Source of the DNA: an uncultured Eubacteriales bacterium
GTDB taxonomy: Bacteria; Bacillota; Clostridia; Oscillospirales; UBA644
DNA: 24,328 bases
NCBI GenBank assembly: GCA_934501435.1
Contig: CAKSTW010000010.1
Span: 1-24,328, forward strand
Reading direction: 5' to 3'
The position numbers and the translations under genes are program-made. The number at the start of each line of letters is the position of its first letter. The first letter of the stretch is position 1. The notes under the pieces were generated by a model. It made no database searches, was not told where the DNA came from, and saw only the letters and a program-made list of their open reading frames with translations. Shown one piece after another: positions 7,139 to 14,453 of this stretch.

Positions 7139-7759
7139 TTAATAAACCACAAGCAGAAGATAGAGTATCTTCGAACGCTCCGCAGCGTCTTCGGTCTCAT
7201 AATAACCGTTATCGACGAGCATTGCCTTCGCATATTCCTCGGTCGTGTCATAGCGCTTCTGCACGGCTTCTATCGCCTGCGTTTCGGTATAGTCGTAGAA
7301 AGAATATTTTTCTGTTATGTCTTTTCCTATTTCTATCTTATCGTCGGCAGTACCGTTGTCGAAATTCTTTTCCTCAAGTTCCTTTTTGATCAGACCTTCC
7401 GTTTTTTCGGAAACTCCGGGCATATCGTTTTTGATAATGTCTTCGGAGGTCATTCCGTTGTAATGAGCGTAATTATAAAGATAGGTCATAAACTCGGTCT
7501 GCTCTTTTTTTGTCATTCCGGAAACGTCTTTTGCGTTTACGATATCGGCGACGTCGACTCCGAACTGCTGTTTTATTTCGGAGATCATATCTTCGGCGGT
7601 GTATGTGCCGGGTTCGTCGTCGGGATTTGTCTTATTCGTATTGTCTTTCTGTTCGGTCTGCTGACCGTCGCCGCCGGGATTTTCGGTTTTGCTTTCGCCG
7701 CAGGCGACAAAGGAAAGACAAAGCACGAGACAGATAATGAAGGCTGTTAATTTTTTCAT
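7139..7759 (-). CDS. Small putative lipoprotein of unknown function
   Basis: 206 residues. The signal peptide ends in the lipobox FVAC, so Cys20 should be lipid-modified and the protein held on the outer face of the membrane. Residues about 21-55 are a Ser/Asn/Asp/Gln-rich linker. The rest is acidic and helical, with repeated 'A...v...y.t.eyAkamLvdnGY' pieces (about residues 60-100 and 165-195) that recall helical domains of other small Gram-positive lipoproteins; I do not recognise a function. It starts one base after the plsY stop and is the last gene of the glycosyltransferase-plsY operon. A link to envelope lipid building is suggested by position only. No clear terminator separates it from the convergent regulator gene (7112-7138). 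Confidence 0.7.
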   Translation of the reverse strand: MKKLTAFIICLVLCLSFVACGESKTENPGGDGQQTEQKDNTNKTNPDDEPGTYTAEDMISEIKQQFGVDVADIVNAKDVSGMTKKEQTEFMTYLYNYAHYNGMTSEDIIKNDMPGVSEKTEGLIKKELEEKNFDNGTADDKIEIGKDITEKYSFYDYTETQAIEAVQKRYDTTEEYAKAMLVDNGYYETEDAAERSKILYLLLVVY

Positions 7760-7760
7760 A

Positions 7761-8396
7761 TTATTCTTTCTCCTTTTTCTTGGGTATGTAAAAAAACGAA
7801 ACGGAAAACGGTTCGTTTTTATCGCGTGAAATGTAATGCCGCAGGAAAATTGCGACCGAAATTATAACGCATCCGACGGTTATATGTATGCTTGAAACGA
7901 AAAACGCCGAGAAGAAACCGAAAAGCACGAAAACGACGACGGAGCGCCAGATATGGGGGCGGACGACGGCGACGACCGAAAAGAAAATATATAAGCCCGC
8001 AAGCAGTATGAGAGGCCGCCAGTCAAGGAAAGAAAGACCGAGAAGCGAGCCGAAAGACGCGGCTATCGCTTTCCCGCCGCGGAAACGGTTGAAAACGGGG
8101 AAAATATGCCCGATAACGGGGGCGGCGATTATGAGCGAGAAGAGAAAACTTTTCGGATCGACAAAGAAAAGCGAAAAGTATACGGGAAGAAAGCCTTTCG
8201 CAAGGTCTAAAAGAAGCGCCGCTATCCCTCCGGCGACTCCGCAGGACTTGAAGACGTTCGATGCGCCGGGGTTGCCGTCCGGGTTTTCCGAAACGATGTC
8301 GCAGCTGAAAAACAGTTTCGCGATCATCTTCGACCAGAGGATACTTCCCGAAAGATAGCCAGCGACGATGAAAAATATATAGTAAAACAGGGTCAT
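7761..8396 (-). CDS. plsY: Acyl-phosphate:glycerol-3-phosphate acyltransferase PlsY
   Basis: 211 residues, normal for the family (about 190-220). PlsY is an integral membrane enzyme that moves an acyl group from acyl-phosphate to glycerol-3-phosphate, making lysophosphatidic acid, the first step of phospholipid synthesis in most Gram-positives. The three family motifs are visible: SGSILWSKMIAK near the N-terminus, DGNPGASNVFKSCG at about residues 40-53 (glycerol-phosphate/phosphate binding), and GHIFPVFNRFRGGKAIAASF at about residues 96-115. At least five hydrophobic segments lie between and after these. The start overlaps the end of the glycosyltransferase gene by four bases (ATGA), implying coupled translation. 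Confidence 0.93.
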   Translation of the reverse strand: MTLFYYIFFIVAGYLSGSILWSKMIAKLFFSCDIVSENPDGNPGASNVFKSCGVAGGIAALLLDLAKGFLPVYFSLFFVDPKSFLFSLIIAAPVIGHIFPVFNRFRGGKAIAASFGSLLGLSFLDWRPLILLAGLYIFFSVVAVVRPHIWRSVVVFVLFGFFSAFFVSSIHITVGCVIISVAIFLRHYISRDKNEPFSVSFFYIPKKKEKE

Positions 8397-9523
8397 CGGT
8401 CGTCTCCCTTTGAAACTTCAAGCATTTTTTCCGCGAGACGGACGATATTGACCGCCGCGTCGGGTTTTGCGTTTTCGTGTTGGCTGTTGAGCATTTTTCT
8501 GCGCTTTTCCTTATCTTCGACAAGCATTTTGCCGTACAGTATCTGCGTAAGCATATTGTTTGCGTGAACGGAAATGGACTGTCTTCCGAAAAAGCGGTAG
8601 TTGCGGCTTTCGCAGCCGGGAATGGGGGCGGTGTGAATTGTCGGGACGCAGGAAACGAGCGCCTCCGTCGAGGAAAGCCCTCCGGGTTTCGTATATATAA
8701 CGTCGCACGCCGCCATATAGTCGGCGACCTCTTTCGTAAAGCCTATAATTCTGACGTCGGAGTTTCCCGCGAACATTCGGTCGAGTTTTTCTTTCATCGA
8801 GGCGTTGCTTCCGCATATAACCGCGATCTGACATCTCCCCGCATATTTATAAAGCAGTTTTGCAAACAGGGGAATTTTGCCGAACCCCATGCTGCCTCCC
8901 ATTATAAGGTACAGCGGCTTGTCCGGGTCGAAACCGAGTTTTTTCTTTGCGTCGGGTCCGTTTCTTTCTCCCGAAAAACTTCCGTCAACGGGAATTCCGT
9001 AAGAATATATCCTGTCTCCGGGAAGTTTCCTGTTTATATATTCCCCGCGCAGGGCTTCGTGCGGAGAAATATACGCGTCGCAGCGGAGCTCGTTCCAGAA
9101 CGGAATACAGGTATAGTCCGTCGCGACGGCTATCGTCGGCGGAATGGGGATTCTGTGTTTTTTAAGAAAAGTCAGAGCCTCGGCAGGGTAAAGGTGGGTC
9201 GCGGCGACGACGTCGAAACCGTTGTCGTCGATATATTTCTTGAGTTTAAGCCCCAGCCCCTTGTTCGCGTAATATATCGGGGACATTCCCGGAAGATAAC
9301 TCACGCATTTTCCGAGATTATAGACCGCCCCGAAAAGGTGCGGCGTGTATTTTGCCGTGTTGATATAAAGGGAACTTAACCTGCGGCTCGTCTTTTCGCC
9401 CGCAAACAGGAGATAATCTTTAACTTCCGCTTCGTGTCCCATTTTTTCTGCAGCTGCTTTTATTGCGTAAGCCGCGGTGTTGTGTCCGCCGCCGGTGTTG
9501 CAGGAAAGAATAAGCAGTTTCAT
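8393..9523 (-). CDS. MGDG-synthase-like glycolipid glycosyltransferase (GT28/MurG type)
   Basis: 376 residues. The N-terminal half matches the monogalactosyldiacylglycerol synthase domain (SCNTGGGHNTAA at residues 7-18). The C-terminal half is the nucleotide-sugar-binding GT-B domain, with LIMGGSMGFG, an acidic TKPGGLSSTEAL motif at about residues 285-296, and a PIPGCE loop. Relatives include UgtP/YpfP of Bacillus, which moves glucose from UDP-glucose to diacylglycerol to make glycolipid and the anchor of lipoteichoic acid. The donor sugar cannot be read here. It probably works on the inner face of the membrane. First gene of an operon with plsY, so glycolipid and phospholipid synthesis would be co-expressed. 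Preceded by a near-consensus promoter. Confidence 0.87.
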   Translation of the reverse strand: MKLLILSCNTGGGHNTAAYAIKAAAEKMGHEAEVKDYLLFAGEKTSRRLSSLYINTAKYTPHLFGAVYNLGKCVSYLPGMSPIYYANKGLGLKLKKYIDDNGFDVVAATHLYPAEALTFLKKHRIPIPPTIAVATDYTCIPFWNELRCDAYISPHEALRGEYINRKLPGDRIYSYGIPVDGSFSGERNGPDAKKKLGFDPDKPLYLIMGGSMGFGKIPLFAKLLYKYAGRCQIAVICGSNASMKEKLDRMFAGNSDVRIIGFTKEVADYMAACDVIYTKPGGLSSTEALVSCVPTIHTAPIPGCESRNYRFFGRQSISVHANNMLTQILYGKMLVEDKEKRRKMLNSQHENAKPDAAVNIVRLAEKMLEVSKGDDR

Positions 9524-9559
9524 TTTTTTCTACCCCGTAATGATGATATACCCGTATAT

Positions 9560-9588
9560 ATTTTACTAAAAAAACGTCTTATTGTCAA
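9560..9588 (-). promoter_or_regulatory. Promoter of the glycosyltransferase-plsY operon
   Basis: Minus strand TTGACA (9588-9583), 17-base spacer, TAAAAT (9565-9560). Confidence 0.7.
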
Positions 9589-9670
9589 CCGTAATTTCAT
9601 ACTTTCTTAAAAAACTCAATCACCGATTTTTCACATTTTCCCGCTGTCAAAAATCGTCGCCGACAAAAAA

Positions 9671-9690
9671 ACCGCAGGTTTTGCCTGCGG
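9671..9690 (-). terminator. Intrinsic terminator after hemW
   Basis: Stem ACCGCAG/CTGCGGT with a short loop, directly behind the hemW stop; the minus strand continues with a T run through about 9664. The lepA-hemW unit ends here rather than running into hrcA-grpE-dnaK as in many Firmicutes. Confidence 0.85.
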
Positions 9691-10779
9691 TCAAATCATA
9701 TCTATAAAATCGGAAATTATTTCGTTTGAAACGAGAAAGCCTTTCGGGGTAAGGGCAAAAGAGTTTTCCGTGAATTTTCCGAGCCCCGTTTTCTCAAGTT
9801 TTGCGGCGAAATCAAGCATTTCGGGGTTCATTTTTGCTTTGAGAACCCCGTCGGATGTCCGAAGCGACAGGAGAAAATATTCTTCCGCAAGGTCGCCGTC
9901 CGAAAGAACTTCGTCGGTCGCTTTTTCGGCGTTTCCCGAAATAAAAGCGTTTATATCGGGGGAAATATGGTAGCGGACGTTGTCTTCAAAGCCGTAAGCC
10001 CCCGCGCCGAACGCGATATAATTTTTGCCCTGCCAGTATGACGAATTGTGCAGGGCTCTTTTTCCGCCTTTTGCAAAATTCGAGACTTCGTAATGCTCAT
10101 AGCCTCTTCCCGAAAGGAAGTCTGACGCCGAAAGGTACATCTCCGCCGCCCTGTCTTCGTCGGGTTCTTTTACGCCTTTTTTTGAAAAAACGGTGTTTTC
10201 CTCAACTTTGAGAATATACGCCGAAATGTGCGGAATTTCAAGGTCTGCGGCTTTGCCGAGCGACGAAAGAAGCGACTTTTCGGTCTGGGTCGGAAGCCCG
10301 ATGATAAAGTCTGCGGAAATGTTGTCTATTCCCGATTTGCGGATCGTTTCGATCGCTTTTTCCGCCTGCGCCGCGGTATGTTTTCTGCCGCAGAGCGAAA
10401 GTTCTCCGTCGTCAAACGACTGAACGCCGACAGAGACCCTGTTTCCGCCGCAGGAAGAAAACGCCGAGAGGAATTCTTCGGTCGTGCTTTCGGGGTTTGT
10501 TTCGACGGTGAATTCTTCGACTTTCGAAAGGTCGAACGCTCTGCCGAGAGACAGGGAAATTGCTTCAATGTCCGCGGGGGTTAAAAGAGAGGGCGTCCCG
10601 CCGCCAATATAAACGGTTTTCGGCGACGGTCTTTTGTGATATTTTTCTATTTCCCGGCAAAGAGCCGAAACGTAGTCCCGCCTTGTCTGCGGGGACGAAA
10701 CGCGCGAATAAAAATTGCAATAGGCGCATTTCGACGAGCAGAACGGAATGTGGATATATATTCCGAAATCAGTCTTCAT
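9691..10779 (-). CDS. hemW: HemW-like radical SAM protein
   Basis: 362 residues from the ATG at 10779, chosen so that the protein begins MKTDFGIYIHIPFC; longer starts would lie deep inside lepA. The radical SAM [4Fe-4S] motif CxxxCxxC is Cys14, Cys18 and Cys21 (CSSKCAYC), followed by the SAM-binding GGGTPS (about residues 57-62) and ETNPES. HemW was long labelled oxygen-independent coproporphyrinogen oxidase, but the group is now thought to bind heme and act as a heme chaperone rather than an oxidase; Cys after CxxxCxxC typical of true HemN is lacking (NFYS). The start overlaps the lepA end by 11 bases, and the lepA-hemW order is common in Firmicutes. No other heme gene is in the window. Confidence 0.9.
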   Translation of the reverse strand: MKTDFGIYIHIPFCSSKCAYCNFYSRVSSPQTRRDYVSALCREIEKYHKRPSPKTVYIGGGTPSLLTPADIEAISLSLGRAFDLSKVEEFTVETNPESTTEEFLSAFSSCGGNRVSVGVQSFDDGELSLCGRKHTAAQAEKAIETIRKSGIDNISADFIIGLPTQTEKSLLSSLGKAADLEIPHISAYILKVEENTVFSKKGVKEPDEDRAAEMYLSASDFLSGRGYEHYEVSNFAKGGKRALHNSSYWQGKNYIAFGAGAYGFEDNVRYHISPDINAFISGNAEKATDEVLSDGDLAEEYFLLSLRTSDGVLKAKMNPEMLDFAAKLEKTGLGKFTENSFALTPKGFLVSNEIISDFIDMI

Positions 10780-12568
10780 CGAGTTTAAGAACCGCCATAA
10801 ACGCCTCCTGCGGAACTTCGACAGAACCGAGTTTCCGCATACGCTTTTTGCCTTCTTTCTGCTTTTCGAGAAGTTTCTTTTTACGGGTGATGTCTCCCCC
10901 GTAGCATTTCGCAAGGACGTCTTTTCTCCACGCCTTGACGGTTTCGCGGGCGATTATTTTGCCGCCTATACACGCCTGTACGGGCACTTCGAAAAGTTGA
11001 CGGGGAATGTTGTCCTTTAACTTTTCCGCAATTTTCCTGCCGCGGGAATACGCGCTTTCGGAATTGACGATAAAGGAAAGGGCGTCGACTATCTCTCCGT
11101 TCAGCATTATATCGAGTTTGACGAGTTTTCCCTCTTTATAGCCCTTGAATTCGTAGTCGAAGGAAGCGTAACCCCGTGTGCGGCTTTTGAGAGCGTCGAA
11201 AAAGTCGTAGATTATTTCGTTGAGGGGCATTTCGTAATGAAGATTTACGCGGTTTTCGTCGATATACTGCATATTTTTGAAAACGCCGCGTCTGTTCTGG
11301 CAAAGGTCCATTACCGTTCCCGTATATTCGTTCGGGGTTATTATGTCGGCGTTGACTACCGGCTCTTCCGCTTTCAGAATATCGTTCTGGTTCGGGTATG
11401 CCGTCGGGTTGTCGATATATACGACCTCTCCGCCCGTTTTCGTTATCCTGTAAACAACGCTCGGCGCGGTGGTTATGAGGTCGAGATTATATTCTCTTTC
11501 AAGGCGTTCCTGAATTATCTCCATGTGCAGAAGACCTAAAAATCCGCAGCGGTAGCCGAAACCGAGCGCCGTCGAATTTTCGGGTTCGAAAGTCAGCGCC
11601 GCGTCGTTTAACTGCAATTTTTCGAGAGCCTCGCGCAGGTCTCCGTATTTCGAGCCGTCTGCGGGGTAAATTCCGCAGAACACCATCGGATTTACCTTTT
11701 TATAACCGGGAAGAGGCTCTGCGGCGGGGGTTGACGACAGAGTAACGGTGTCTCCTACGCTCGTATCCTGAACGGTCTTTATGCTTGCCATGATATAGCC
11801 GACTTCGCCCGACGAAAGGCTTTCCGCCGCCTGATAACCGAAAGGACGGAGATATCCGACCTCCACGACGTCGAATTCGGCGCCCGTGGACATCATTTTC
11901 ATTCTGTCGCCCGCAGAAATTTTGCCGTCGAAAAGTCTGACGTAGACGATAACTCCGCGGTAACTGTCGTAAACCGAGTCGAAGATAAGAGCGCGCAGAG
12001 GCTTTCCGTCCGCTTCTTTCGGCGCGGGGATCTTACTTACGACCTGTTCGAGGACTTCCCTTATGTTGACGCCCGTTTTCGCGGAAACGCGGGGAGCGTC
12101 CTCCGCAGGTATCCCGATGACGTCCTCGATTTCCTTTATAACTCTTTCGGGATCGGCGTTCGGCAGGTCTATCTTATTTATGACGGGAATTATTTCAAGG
12201 TCGTTTTCAAGCGCAAGATAGGTGTTGGCAAGGGTCTGCGCCTCGATTCCCTGTGACGCGTCGACGACCAAAACCGCCCCTTCGCACGCGACGAGCGAAC
12301 GGGAAACTTCATAGTTGAAGTCGACGTGACCCGGCGTGTCGATAAGGTTGAATTCATATTCTTCGCCGTTATCCGCTGTATAGTTGAGTTTAACGGCGCG
12401 CGCCTTTATCGTTATTCCGCGTTCCCTCTCAAGGTCCATATTGTCGAGGATCTGATCCTCCATTTCTCTTTTCGAAACGGTGTCGGTGAGTTCCAAAATT
12501 CGGTCCGCGAGAGTGGATTTTCCGTGGTCTATATGTGCGATTATGCAAAAATTCCGGATATTTTTCAT
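10769..12568 (-). CDS. lepA: Elongation factor 4 (LepA), ribosome-associated GTPase
   Basis: 599 residues, the normal length. GTPase motifs: G1 AHIDHGKST (about residues 10-18), G3 DTPGHVDF, G4 NKID, G5 SAKTG. EF-G-like domains II, III and V follow, then the LepA-specific C-terminal domain (about 490-599: ESAYSRGRKIAEKLK, IGGKIIARETVKAWRKDVLA, KCYGGDITRKKKLLEKQKEG). LepA binds the ribosome and is linked to translation under stress and to initiation or 30S assembly. It has an exact consensus sigma-A promoter and overlaps hemW, so the two genes share a transcript. Confidence 0.97.
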   Translation of the reverse strand: MKNIRNFCIIAHIDHGKSTLADRILELTDTVSKREMEDQILDNMDLERERGITIKARAVKLNYTADNGEEYEFNLIDTPGHVDFNYEVSRSLVACEGAVLVVDASQGIEAQTLANTYLALENDLEIIPVINKIDLPNADPERVIKEIEDVIGIPAEDAPRVSAKTGVNIREVLEQVVSKIPAPKEADGKPLRALIFDSVYDSYRGVIVYVRLFDGKISAGDRMKMMSTGAEFDVVEVGYLRPFGYQAAESLSSGEVGYIMASIKTVQDTSVGDTVTLSSTPAAEPLPGYKKVNPMVFCGIYPADGSKYGDLREALEKLQLNDAALTFEPENSTALGFGYRCGFLGLLHMEIIQERLEREYNLDLITTAPSVVYRITKTGGEVVYIDNPTAYPNQNDILKAEEPVVNADIITPNEYTGTVMDLCQNRRGVFKNMQYIDENRVNLHYEMPLNEIIYDFFDALKSRTRGYASFDYEFKGYKEGKLVKLDIMLNGEIVDALSFIVNSESAYSRGRKIAEKLKDNIPRQLFEVPVQACIGGKIIARETVKAWRKDVLAKCYGGDITRKKKLLEKQKEGKKRMRKLGSVEVPQEAFMAVLKLDED

Positions 12569-12591
12569 CTTATCTTCCTTTCAACATTCCT

Positions 12592-12620
12592 ATTATATAG
12601 AAATCGTTTTTCTTTGTCAA
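12592..12620 (-). promoter_or_regulatory. Consensus sigma-A promoter of lepA-hemW
   Basis: Minus strand TTGACA (12620-12615), 17 bases, TATAAT (12597-12592): a perfect match at both hexamers and spacing. Predicted start near 12585, about 17 bases before lepA. Confidence 0.85.
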
Positions 12621-12660
12621 GAAAGCAATTTTGATTTTTCTTTGAAGTGAAAATTATCTC

Positions 12661-12689
12661 TTGACTTTGCTTTTGCGATATTATATAAT
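12661..12689 (+). promoter_or_regulatory. Promoter of the TIM-barrel isomerase gene
   Basis: TTGACT (12661-12666), 17 bases, TATAAT (12684-12689). GGAGGT at 12711-12716 is the ribosome site. Confidence 0.8.
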
Positions 12690-12722
12690 CAGTATAGAAA
12701 GATTTTTCAGGGAGGTAACACT

Positions 12723-13568
12723 ATGAAACCGACAAAACCCATTGCGCTTCAGCTGTATTCCGTAAGATTCGACATGGCGGAGGATTTCTACGGAACGCTT
12801 AAAAAGGTCGCGGACATGGGATACGACGGAGTTGAATTCGCAGGCTTTTACGGAGAAAAGGCGGAGGACGTCAAAAAAGCGTGCGACGACCTCGGACTTG
12901 TCCCCATCTCAAGCCACGTCGTTATGACCCCGCTCCTTATAGACGAACTTGACGCGCAGATAGAATATCATAAGATACTCGGCTGTAAATACATCGTTAT
13001 GCCTTATGCCGACGAAAATTACAGACCCGGAGGTCCGAAATTCGAAGAGGGTCTCAAACTCTACGCCGAAATAGGCAAAAAACTCAAGGATAACGGAATT
13101 TCCTTCCTTTATCATAACCACGACTTCGAATTCGTAAAGTACGGCGACACCAACGGATTTGACTATCTCTATTCCGCAGTTCCCGCCGAATATCTCAATC
13201 CCGAGATCGACGTCTGCTGGGTTTCGGTCGCCGGAAGAGATCCCGCGGCTTACATCAGAAAATACAACGGAAGACTTGAAGTCCTTCACCTCAAGGACTA
13301 CATTCTCAAAGACCCCGAACATAAAGGCAATATGTACGCTCTTATCGACGAAAACGGTCAGGACGATATCAACATTGACGTTTCCGAAAGCGAAAACTTC
13401 GATTTCAGACCCCTCGGCGAAGGTCAGGTCGGCGTTCCCGCAATCATCGACGCCGCTGAAGAATGTAATATGAAATGGTACGTCGTCGAACAGGACAGAA
13501 GTTCCGACAGACCCGCGCTCGACGCAGTAAAGGCGTCTGTCGACTACCTCAGAGGATTGCAGAAATAA
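12723..13568 (+). CDS. Sugar phosphate isomerase/epimerase-like TIM-barrel protein
   Basis: 281 residues with the AP-endonuclease-2/xylose-isomerase-like TIM-barrel pattern: IALQLYSVR at the start, YDGVEFAGFYG in the second strand, PISSHV, YHNHDFEF (about residues 124-131), EIDVCWV (about 158-164), VLHLKDY (about 184-190), and a late FRPLGEGQV. The Glu/His/Asp/His/Glu set in these segments is the divalent-metal site of the family, which isomerises or epimerises sugars, inosose or keto sugars. The substrate cannot be inferred because the gene stands alone, with its own promoter and a strong terminator. Cytoplasmic; no signal peptide. Confidence 0.82.
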   Translation: MKPTKPIALQLYSVRFDMAEDFYGTLKKVADMGYDGVEFAGFYGEKAEDVKKACDDLGLVPISSHVVMTPLLIDELDAQIEYHKILGCKYIVMPYADENYRPGGPKFEEGLKLYAEIGKKLKDNGISFLYHNHDFEFVKYGDTNGFDYLYSAVPAEYLNPEIDVCWVSVAGRDPAAYIRKYNGRLEVLHLKDYILKDPEHKGNMYALIDENGQDDINIDVSESENFDFRPLGEGQVGVPAIIDAAEECNMKWYVVEQDRSSDRPALDAVKASVDYLRGLQK

Positions 13569-13577
13569 ATAAATTAC

Positions 13578-13610
13578 AAAAAAGCGACGGTGATATCACC
13601 GCCGCTTTTT
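13578..13610. terminator. Bidirectional intrinsic terminator between convergent genes
   Basis: Stem of about 11 bp (AGCGACGGTGA/TCACCGCCGCT, one mismatch or wobble) with T5 on the plus side and T6 on the minus side. It serves the isomerase gene and the Cys-rich microprotein gene. Confidence 0.85.
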
Positions 13611-13617
13611 CAGTTTC

Positions 13618-13743
13618 TTAATTGCAGCCGCAGCCGCAGCTATTGCTATTGCTGTTACAGCCGCAGTCATTATTATCCCTGAAAAGAAAGTAAAGTATGA
13701 CTATCGCTATTACTATTATCCAGATATTGTTGTTGCAGAACAT
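13618..13743 (-). CDS. 41-residue single-pass membrane microprotein with Cys-rich tail
   Basis: Start at 13743, with GAGGTGAT just before it. MFCNNN is followed by one membrane helix (IWIIVIAIVILYFLF, residues 7-21), a charged RDNND, and a tail of Asn/Ser/Gly with five Cys (DCGCNSNSNSCGCGCN). I do not recognise a named family. The plan (one helix plus CGCGC tail) matches that of the FeoB-associated Cys-rich protein at the other end of the iron locus. It reads away from feoA. The upstream sequence fits a sigma-K-like promoter, so a sporulation protein is the main alternative to a metal-binding role. The short length is offset by a good ribosome site and a shared terminator. Confidence 0.65.
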   Translation of the reverse strand: MFCNNNIWIIVIAIVILYFLFRDNNDCGCNSNSNSCGCGCN

Positions 13744-13759
13744 GTTATCACCTCTGCTA

Positions 13760-13786
13760 TATACTATGCTTTCCGAAAGGAACGGT
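13760..13786 (-). promoter_or_regulatory. Possible sigma-K-type promoter of the Cys-rich microprotein
   Basis: Minus strand AC (13786-13785), 16 bases, CATAGTATA (13768-13760) fits the Bacillus mother-cell consensus AC-N16-CATANNNTA exactly. No good sigma-A pair is seen here. The predicted start would be close to the ribosome site. Confidence 0.35.
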
Positions 13787-13822
13787 GACTGTGAAAATTT
13801 TGTAAAATAAGAAAAAAAGGTA

Positions 13823-13851
13823 TTGACAAAACGCCCGTCGGTTTGTATATT
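13823..13851 (+). promoter_or_regulatory. Sigma-A promoter of the feo operon
   Basis: TTGACA (13823-13828), 17 bases, TATATT (13846-13851). Predicted start near 13858, immediately before the first GTTAG-N6-CTAAC element. Confidence 0.75.
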
Positions 13852-13860
13852 ATATGTGTA

Positions 13861-13876
13861 GTTAGCGACAACTAAC
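13861..13876. promoter_or_regulatory. feo element 1: GTTAG-N6-CTAAC
   Basis: GTTAG-CGACAA-CTAAC, at about +4 to +19 of the predicted feo transcript. The half sites equal those inside the IdeR/DtxR box (GGTTAG...CTAACC), so an iron-dependent repressor site is the leading idea. Confidence 0.55.
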
Positions 13877-13883
13877 CCCTGAG

Positions 13884-13915
13884 GCGGAAAAACTCTGCGG
13901 GTTTTTCCGCTTTTT
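13884..13915 (+). terminator. Terminator-like hairpin in the feo leader (possible attenuator)
   Basis: Perfect 10-bp stem GCGGAAAAAC/GTTTTTCCGC, 7-base loop, then five T (13911-13915). It lies downstream of the feo promoter and about 50 bases before feoA, pointing toward feoA, where no upstream gene needs termination because its neighbour is on the other strand. Confidence 0.6.
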
Positions 13916-13926
13916 AGGGAAACAAA

Positions 13927-13942
13927 GTTAGCAAATACTAAC
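13927..13942. promoter_or_regulatory. feo element 2: GTTAG-N6-CTAAC
   Basis: GTTAGCAAATACTAAC, ending 5 bases before the AAAGGAGG ribosome site of the first feoA. Identical over 18 bases (with flanking A and C) to element 3. Confidence 0.55.
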
Positions 13943-13963
13943 CGGGTAAAGGAGGAACAGGCT

Positions 13964-14173
13964 ATGCCCCTGACATTCGCAGCCGTAGGAGAGACCAATA
14001 TAATAAAGAAGATCGGCGGTTTGCCCGAAGTCAAAAAACACCTCGAGAACCTCGGTTTCGTCGTCGGCGGAGACGTAACGGTCGTTTCGTCGATGGGCGG
14101 AAACCTTATCGTAAACGTCAAAGAAGCGCGCATTGCGATAAGCAAGGAAATGGCACAGAAAATAATTGTATAA
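13964..14173 (+). CDS. feoA: FeoA domain protein, first copy
   Basis: 69 residues, the usual FeoA size: an SH3-like small protein (PLTFAAVGETNIIKKIGG, LGFVVGGDVTVVSSMGGNLI, ARIAISKEMAQKIIV). FeoA is cytoplasmic and works with FeoB in ferrous iron uptake, probably by interacting with the transporter. Ribosome site AAAGGAGG, 8 bases before the ATG. It starts the feoA-feoA-feoB operon, 12 bases before the second copy. The two FeoA proteins differ clearly, so they are not a recent duplication. Confidence 0.92.
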   Translation: MPLTFAAVGETNIIKKIGGLPEVKKHLENLGFVVGGDVTVVSSMGGNLIVNVKEARIAISKEMAQKIIV

Positions 14174-14185
14174 GGAGGAATTTTC

Positions 14186-14407
14186 ATGAAAACACTTCGT
14201 GACGCGAAGATCGGAGATACCGTCAGAGTCGTTAAACTTTACGGCGAGGGCGCTCTCAAACGCAGGATCATGGATATGGGAATAACCAAAGGTACGGAAA
14301 TTACCGTAAGAAAAGTCGCTCCCCTCGGAGATCCTATCGAAGTAAACGTCCGCGGCTATGAACTTTCTTTGAGAAAAGCCGATGCGGAAATGATCGAAGT
14401 CGAATAA
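14186..14407 (+). CDS. feoA: FeoA domain protein, second copy
   Basis: 73 residues. It follows the classical FeoA pattern more closely than the first copy: LRDAKIGDTVRVVKLYGEGA, RRIMDMGITKGTEITVRKVAPLGDP, and RGYELSLRKADAEMIEVE. A small cytoplasmic partner of FeoB. It starts 12 bases after the first feoA with AAGGAGG as ribosome site. Paired feoA genes are frequent in Clostridia and may form a mixed complex or split structural and regulatory tasks; which applies here is unknown. Confidence 0.93.
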   Translation: MKTLRDAKIGDTVRVVKLYGEGALKRRIMDMGITKGTEITVRKVAPLGDPIEVNVRGYELSLRKADAEMIEVE

Positions 14408-14421
14408 TTTTTTAGTTGCGA

Positions 14422-14437
14422 GTTAGCAAATACTAAC
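14422..14437. promoter_or_regulatory. feo element 3: GTTAG-N6-CTAAC before feoB
   Basis: GTTAGCAAATACTAAC inside the operon, between the second feoA and feoB, a few bases before the AAAGGAG ribosome site of feoB. No separate promoter is seen next to it. Confidence 0.5.
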
Positions 14438-14453
14438 CAAAGGAGATAATAAT

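Noticed and set aside
13858..13963. Metal riboswitch (NiCo/czcD or yybP-ykoY type) in the feo leader
   Set aside because: The sequence before the terminator hairpin is about 26 bases and lacks the conserved motifs of these classes.
14422..14437. Eukaryotic-type iron-responsive element
   Set aside because: The 5-bp stem and 6-base loop are similar in size, but the loop is CAAATA rather than CAGTGN and there is no C bulge.
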